In this document: in pieces, positions 60,570-64,000 of the stretch
How positions within the stretch are numbered: position 1 is the first letter of the stretch
Layout: each line of letters opens with the position of its first letter
Position numbers and translations under genes: made by a program
Assembly (NCBI RefSeq): GCF_020171315.1
Contig: NZ_JAIUZP010000007.1
Coordinates: 62,001-126,000, forward strand
Reading direction: 5' to 3'
DNA length: 64,000 nucleotides
Origin: Pseudooceanicola nanhaiensis
GTDB lineage: Bacteria > Pseudomonadota > Alphaproteobacteria > Rhodobacterales > Rhodobacteraceae
The notes under the pieces: generated by a model
What the model was told of the DNA's origin: nothing
Databases searched by the model: none
Seen by the model: the letters and a program-made list of their open reading frames with translations, nothing else

Positions 60570-60635
60570 ATGCAAGTTGAATTGGGCAATTCCGAATGCA
60601 AGCATTGCGGTATTCCGCCGAATTCGCCCCGCTGA
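60570..60635 (+). CDS. candidate 21-residue small open reading frame with C-x2-C
   Basis: ATG 60570 follows AAGAGG (60555-60560) by nine bases. The frame runs 22 codons to TGA 60633-60635, and the peptide centre is ECKHCGIPPNSP. Codons are unusually AT-rich (TTG, AAT, GTT, CAA). It precedes the cytochrome ATG by 21 bases. It could be a leader peptide or a metal/heme-binding peptide, but it also overlaps three inverted repeats (60579-60618) and may be chance. Confidence 0.3.
   Translation: MQVELGNSECKHCGIPPNSPR
60579..60618. promoter_or_regulatory. three tandem inverted repeats between nqrA and the cytochrome gene
   Basis: Back to back: GAATT-gggc-AATTC (60579-60592), AATGC-aa-GCATT (60595-60606) and GCGG-tatt-CCGC (60607-60618). 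They may be regulator sites or small hairpins controlling the divergent promoters. Confidence 0.35.
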
Positions 60636-60656
60636 TTTCAAAGAAAGACAGCTGCC

Positions 60657-61823
60657 ATGTTCCGTCGCCCCCCGGTTTCCAAGTTGCTTGCCCTGTCCCT
60701 TGCCATCGGAGGGATCGCCCTTGCGACGCTCGCCCCGGCGCAGGAAACGGGACCGTCAGAACCGCCTGTCGGCACCTATGTGCTGCCCCCCAGCGGGCCG
60801 TTTTCGCCGGACAAGGTGCAGATCCCGAACATGCGGGCGATTTCCTCGTGGATACGTTCGGGCCATGCCGATGCCTCGGGCGAGGCGTTCAGCCACTGGG
60901 ACGAGGAGGGCAGCATCCCGCCGGTCTGTTCCACCTGCCACTCGGGCACGGGGTTCCGCAGCTTCCACGGCCTCGACGGGTCAGAACCGGGCCTGCCGGC
61001 AGAGCCGGTGCCGACCGGCTCGGTCGTGGATTGCGCCACCTGCCACGATCCGAACATCTCTGACATCACCGAGATCACCCTGCCCTCCGGCGTGGTGCAT
61101 CCGGTGATCGTCTCGGACGCCGCCTGCACGACCTGCCATCAGGGCCGGGCCGCGGGCGCCACCCTCACCAAGGCCCTTGGCGACAAGGCCGAGGACACGC
61201 CCGATCCGGAGCTGGGCTTCGTCAATCCGCACTACGCGCTTGCCGCCGTCACGATGCTGGGGGGCTATGGCGCGGGGGGCTACCACTACCCGGACAAGAC
61301 CTATACCGGGCGGTTCCTGCACGCCAAGCCGGTCGCGACCTGCCTGTCCTGCCACGATCCGCACAGCCTCGAAGTGGCGCAGGACACCTGCCTGACCTGC
61401 CACCAGACCGGAGACCCGCAGGCGATCCGCATCTCGCGGCAGAGCTATGATGGCAGCGGCGACCTGTCGAAGGGCATCCATGCCGATATCCGCAGCCTCT
61501 CGGATCAGCTGATGGCGGAGATCGAGGCCTATGCCAAGGAGGTCGCGGGCGTCGCGATCGTCTATGACGGCGGGCATTACCCCTATTTCTTCGCGGACGC
61601 GAATGGGGATGGCCTTGCGGATACCGCAGATGGCCGCAGCGTCGCCTACAAGAGCTGGTCCCCGCGGCTGCTCAAGGCGGCCTACAATTGGAAATTCGTG
61701 AATGCGGATAAGGGCATCCACGTTCACAATCCGCATTACGCATTGGAATTGCTCTACGATTCCGCGGAATCGCTCGCCGGGCCGACGGGGACGGATTTCG
61801 GCGCGCTGAATTACCTGCGCTGA
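60657..61823 (+). CDS. secreted pentaheme cytochrome c
   Basis: The 388-aa protein has a signal peptide (SKLLALSLAIGGIALATLAPAQ, then ET) and five c-heme motifs CxxCH at Cys91, 126, 157, 229 and 245. These are arranged in two groups: 91/126/157 and 229/245. The C-terminal 120 residues have many histidines (NPHYALELLY, HVHNPHYAL) that could be distal ligands but no further CxxCH. It has no membrane helix beyond the signal, so it is periplasmic or peripherally bound. It is divergent from nqrA. Function is unknown; the multiheme type suggests transfer to or from a dehydrogenase or reductase. Confidence 0.88.
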   Translation: MFRRPPVSKLLALSLAIGGIALATLAPAQETGPSEPPVGTYVLPPSGPFSPDKVQIPNMRAISSWIRSGHADASGEAFSHWDEEGSIPPVCSTCHSGTGFRSFHGLDGSEPGLPAEPVPTGSVVDCATCHDPNISDITEITLPSGVVHPVIVSDAACTTCHQGRAAGATLTKALGDKAEDTPDPELGFVNPHYALAAVTMLGGYGAGGYHYPDKTYTGRFLHAKPVATCLSCHDPHSLEVAQDTCLTCHQTGDPQAIRISRQSYDGSGDLSKGIHADIRSLSDQLMAEIEAYAKEVAGVAIVYDGGHYPYFFADANGDGLADTADGRSVAYKSWSPRLLKAAYNWKFVNADKGIHVHNPHYALELLYDSAESLAGPTGTDFGALNYLR

Positions 61824-61835
61824 GACGGGCCTTCG

Positions 61836-61865
61836 AGGGGGCGGCGGGGCATCCCGCCGCCCCCT
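61836..61865 (+). terminator. hairpin after the pentaheme cytochrome gene
   Basis: AGGGGGCGGCGGG / CCCGCCGCCCCCT stem with a GCAT loop 13 bases after the stop. The T-run is weak. From 61866 to about 62036 nothing else was recognised. Confidence 0.5.
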
Positions 61866-62036
61866 CCCGGTTTCGCCCCATCCCGTCCGTCTTCTTGGCC
61901 GCGCGACCGGCGCACGGCCTGACGGGCAGCGCCCCCTCCACGCTTATCTGACACTCCCCTCCCGGGCCCTCTGAAGCCGCAGGCCGCGCGTCTGCGGCGG
62001 TGGCGCCGGCTGCCGGATCGCGAGGCAGATCGCGCG

Positions 62037-62101
62037 CAACCAAATATCAACCATATTGCCACCTAAAGAATTTGGTTGTGCCCGTGGTTGCAATCTGGTT
62101 G
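62037..62101. promoter_or_regulatory. phased GGTTG/CAACC repeats, probable operator of the amidase genes
   Basis: CAACC at 62037 and 62048, then GGTTG at 62074, 62086 and 62097, with 11-12 base spacing within each set. CAACCAAAT (62037-62045) and ATTTGGTTG (62070-62078) also form an inverted repeat. AAGGAG (62121-62126) follows, before ATG 62133. Confidence 0.5.
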
Positions 62102-62132
62102 CCATGAGGAGGACGCGTGCAAGGAGACGGAC

Positions 62133-63563
62133 ATGGACGGCATCGACTACGACCGGATGGATGGAACCGACATGGCAGAGGCGGTCCGGACGGGCCGGGT
62201 CGCGCCGGATACTTTCGTGGTCGAGGCGATTCGGCGGGCCAAGGCGGTGAACGGCCAGCTCAACGCCATGGTGCATGATATTGCCCCGGTCATGCCCGCC
62301 TCGCTCGACGGTGCCTTTGCCGGTGTGCCGCTGCCGCTCAAGAACATCGGGGTCTCGGTGAAGGACGCGCCGATCAGTTCGGGCGCGGCGATCTTCAAGG
62401 ATGTGGTCAGCCCGGCCGACAACACGATGGCGAAACGCTATCGCGAGGCGGGCCTTGTCTTCATCGGGCGGACCAATACGCCGGAACTGGCGCTCAGTTT
62501 CACCAGCGAACCCGCCCTGCATGGCCCGGCCTGCAACCCGTGGGACCTGACCCGTACGCCCGGCGGGTCGTCGGGCGGATCGGCCGCGCTTGTCGCGGCA
62601 GGGGTCGTGCCGCTGGCGCAAAGCTCGGACGGGGCAGGCTCCACCCGGGTGCCCTCCGCCCATTGCGGGGTCTTCGGCTTCAAGCCCTCGCGCATCCGCA
62701 ACCCTGTCGGCCCGGCCACGGCGGAGGGGATCGCGGGCATGTCCACGCCGCACGCGATCTCGCGCACAGTCCGCGACAACGCCCGGCTGCTCGATGTCTC
62801 CTCCGGCCCGGACGTGGGTGATCCCTATGCCGCGCCCGCACCGCTGCGCCCCTATGCGCAGGAGGTGGGCCGCGATCCCGGAAAACTGCGCATCGGGCTG
62901 GTGACGGAAGGCCCCGCCGGGGCCCCGCTCGATCCCGTTTGCGTGGCCGCGGCGCGGGAGGTGGCGGACCTGTGCCGCGCGCTTGGCCACGAGGTGATCG
63001 AAACCTCCGATCCCTATGACAACGCCGCGCTGAAGCAGGCATGGCGCGTGATCTCGGGCGTCTCCGTGGCGCGGGGCATCGACGGCTATGCCGCCGCCAA
63101 CAGGATCGCCGACCCGGACGCCCTGCTGGAGCCTGTGAACGCGCTTTGGGTGCAGGAAGGCCGCACGATCAGCGGGGGCGACTACCTCGGCGCGGTGCAG
63201 GCGCTGCACACCACCAGCCGCGCCATGGGCGGCTTTTTCGAGGGGTTCGACATCTACATGTCGCCCACCACGGCAGAACTGGCGCCCAAGCTGGGCAAGC
63301 TGGCGGGCGCGGGCAAGGACCTCGATACCTTCTACGATCTCTTCTGGCAGCACGCGCCGCTGACCGCGGTCTTCAACGCCTCCGGTTGCCCGGCGATGAA
63401 CGTGCCGCTGGTCTGGCACGAGGGCCTGCCCGTGGGCGTGCAGTTCGGTGCGGCCTTCGGGGCGGATGGTCTGCTCTTCGCGCTCGCCGCGCAACTGGAG
63501 GCCGCCGCCCCCTGGGCGCAGCGCCGCCCGTCGGTCTGGGCCGGGGCGGAGGCCATGGCATGA
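62133..63563 (+). CDS. amidase signature family hydrolase
   Basis: The 476-aa enzyme carries the amidase signature: Lys70 (PLPLKNIGVS), the GGSSGG loop (Ser146-Ser147), and the nucleophile Ser170 in DGAGSTRVPS. Length is usual for the class. The substrate is unknown; candidates are aryl or acyl amides and heterocycle-derived ureas. ATG 62133 follows AAGGAG. The next amidase gene overlaps by four bases (ATGA), so the two act together. Regulatory repeats lie upstream. Confidence 0.92.
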   Translation: MDGIDYDRMDGTDMAEAVRTGRVAPDTFVVEAIRRAKAVNGQLNAMVHDIAPVMPASLDGAFAGVPLPLKNIGVSVKDAPISSGAAIFKDVVSPADNTMAKRYREAGLVFIGRTNTPELALSFTSEPALHGPACNPWDLTRTPGGSSGGSAALVAAGVVPLAQSSDGAGSTRVPSAHCGVFGFKPSRIRNPVGPATAEGIAGMSTPHAISRTVRDNARLLDVSSGPDVGDPYAAPAPLRPYAQEVGRDPGKLRIGLVTEGPAGAPLDPVCVAAAREVADLCRALGHEVIETSDPYDNAALKQAWRVISGVSVARGIDGYAAANRIADPDALLEPVNALWVQEGRTISGGDYLGAVQALHTTSRAMGGFFEGFDIYMSPTTAELAPKLGKLAGAGKDLDTFYDLFWQHAPLTAVFNASGCPAMNVPLVWHEGLPVGVQFGAAFGADGLLFALAAQLEAAAPWAQRRPSVWAGAEAMA

Positions 63564-64000
63564 CGCTCGACCCAAGGGCCATGACCGCCCGCGGCATCGC
63601 GAAGGCCGTCAATGCGGGTGACGTCACCGCCGTGGCCGTGACCGAGGCCTATCTCGACCGGATCAATGTGCTGGAGGCACAGGTGCAGGCCTTTGCCTAC
63701 CTAGATCCCAAGCGCGCGCTGGACGAAGCCGCCGCCGTCGATGCGGGGGCCAAGGGCGGTTTGCTGTCCGGCGTGCCGCTGGCGGTGAAGGACGTGATCG
63801 ACAGTGCAGACATGCCCACGGCATACGGCTCCGATGCCTATACCGGGTTTCGACCCGGGCGCGACGCCACCTGCATGCACCTCGCCCGGATGGCCGGGGC
63901 CGTGGCGCTTGGCAAGACGGTGACCACGGAATTCGCCACCATGTCGCCCGGTCCCACGCGCAACCCCTTCAACCCCGGGCACACGCCGGGCGGGTCGTCG
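63560..64000 (+). CDS. second amidase signature family hydrolase, N-terminal part
   Basis: Starts at ATG 63560 overlapping the previous stop and runs off the window end after 147 residues. The visible part has the catalytic Lys in GVPLAVKDVIDSADMPTAYG and the pattern TEFATMSPGPTRNPFNP. The last bases encode PGGSS of the amidase signature. It is complete to that point. Similar pairs occur in amide or heterocycle degradation and in transport-linked operons, but the substrate here is unknown. Confidence 0.88.
   Translation, partial: MTLDPRAMTARGIAKAVNAGDVTAVAVTEAYLDRINVLEAQVQAFAYLDPKRALDEAAAVDAGAKGGLLSGVPLAVKDVIDSADMPTAYGSDAYTGFRPGRDATCMHLARMAGAVALGKTVTTEFATMSPGPTRNPFNPGHTPGGSS

Noticed and set aside
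1-64000. CRISPR arrays, insertion sequences, prophage, rRNA genes, replication origin
   Set aside because: No regularly spaced repeats, transposase, integrase or phage motifs and no rRNA-like sequence were seen; the single tRNA shows no attachment-site duplication or integrase nearby.

Overview
The window is GC-rich chromosomal DNA from an alphaproteobacterium, almost certainly a member of the Rhodobacteraceae (Roseobacter/Rhodobacter group). Supporting signs are the RpoE/ChrR pair with ChrR zinc ligands at the Rhodobacter positions, a MutL with an endonuclease motif, DUF1365/DUF3775/I78 proteins, PuuD-type urate hydroxylase, and GC-rich intergenic elements ending in a GGATATTTG core. No phage, transposase, IS or CRISPR was seen. 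Gene density is about 90% and most genes sit in short overlapping operons.

Layout. 1-8.6 kb: tail of an MFS transporter, asd, a MuiA/DUF4139 protein, beta-carbonic anhydrase, two small proteins, and a minus-strand FAD oxidoreductase-DUF1365-SDR operon with an RpoE-type promoter. 8.6-13.2 kb: mutL-rmuC, then chrR and rpoE, with a matching RpoE autoregulatory promoter. 13.3-18 kb: puuD, persulfide dioxygenase plus rhodanese, amtB-glnK with an NtrC-like site. 18-25.5 kb: a class A PBP, mlaA-mlaC, and a PrtD/HlyD type I secretion pair. 25.5-33.3 kb: RidA, GDPD, GNAT, pterin dehydratase, MscS, a GntR regulator, a Cys phosphatase, a peroxiredoxin, a ferredoxin reductase and rsmD. 33.3-38.6 kb: I78 inhibitor, arfB, a candidate small transcript, a queuosine-precursor transporter preceded by a preQ1-I-like riboswitch, and an overlapping phytase-like/mepA/MFS chain. 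38.7-54.5 kb: yggT, recQ, yaaA, a hybrid histidine kinase, a PAN-alpha-2-macroglobulin/pbpC pair, mtaB-dapF and tRNA-Lys(TTT).

54.5-62 kb is the most unusual part. A tightly overlapping nqrABCDEF-nqrM-CBS operon has a divergent NqrA and a short NqrB (258 aa) in which I cannot find the covalent-FMN motif. The FMN site in NqrC and the four intramembrane cysteines of NqrD/E are kept. Divergently transcribed next to it is a secreted cytochrome with five CxxCH hemes. I infer a modified NQR-type complex that may exchange electrons with a periplasmic multiheme cytochrome. The window ends in two overlapping amidase genes, the second cut off by the window edge, preceded by helically phased GGTTG/CAACC repeats.

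Two dispersed intergenic repeat families are visible: AT-rich perfect palindromes centred on TTCGAA or similar (four loci), and a GC-rich hairpin plus GGATATTTG element (three loci). Gene starts were chosen from ribosome-binding sites and family N-termini. All functional names are by recognition of motifs, not by database search.
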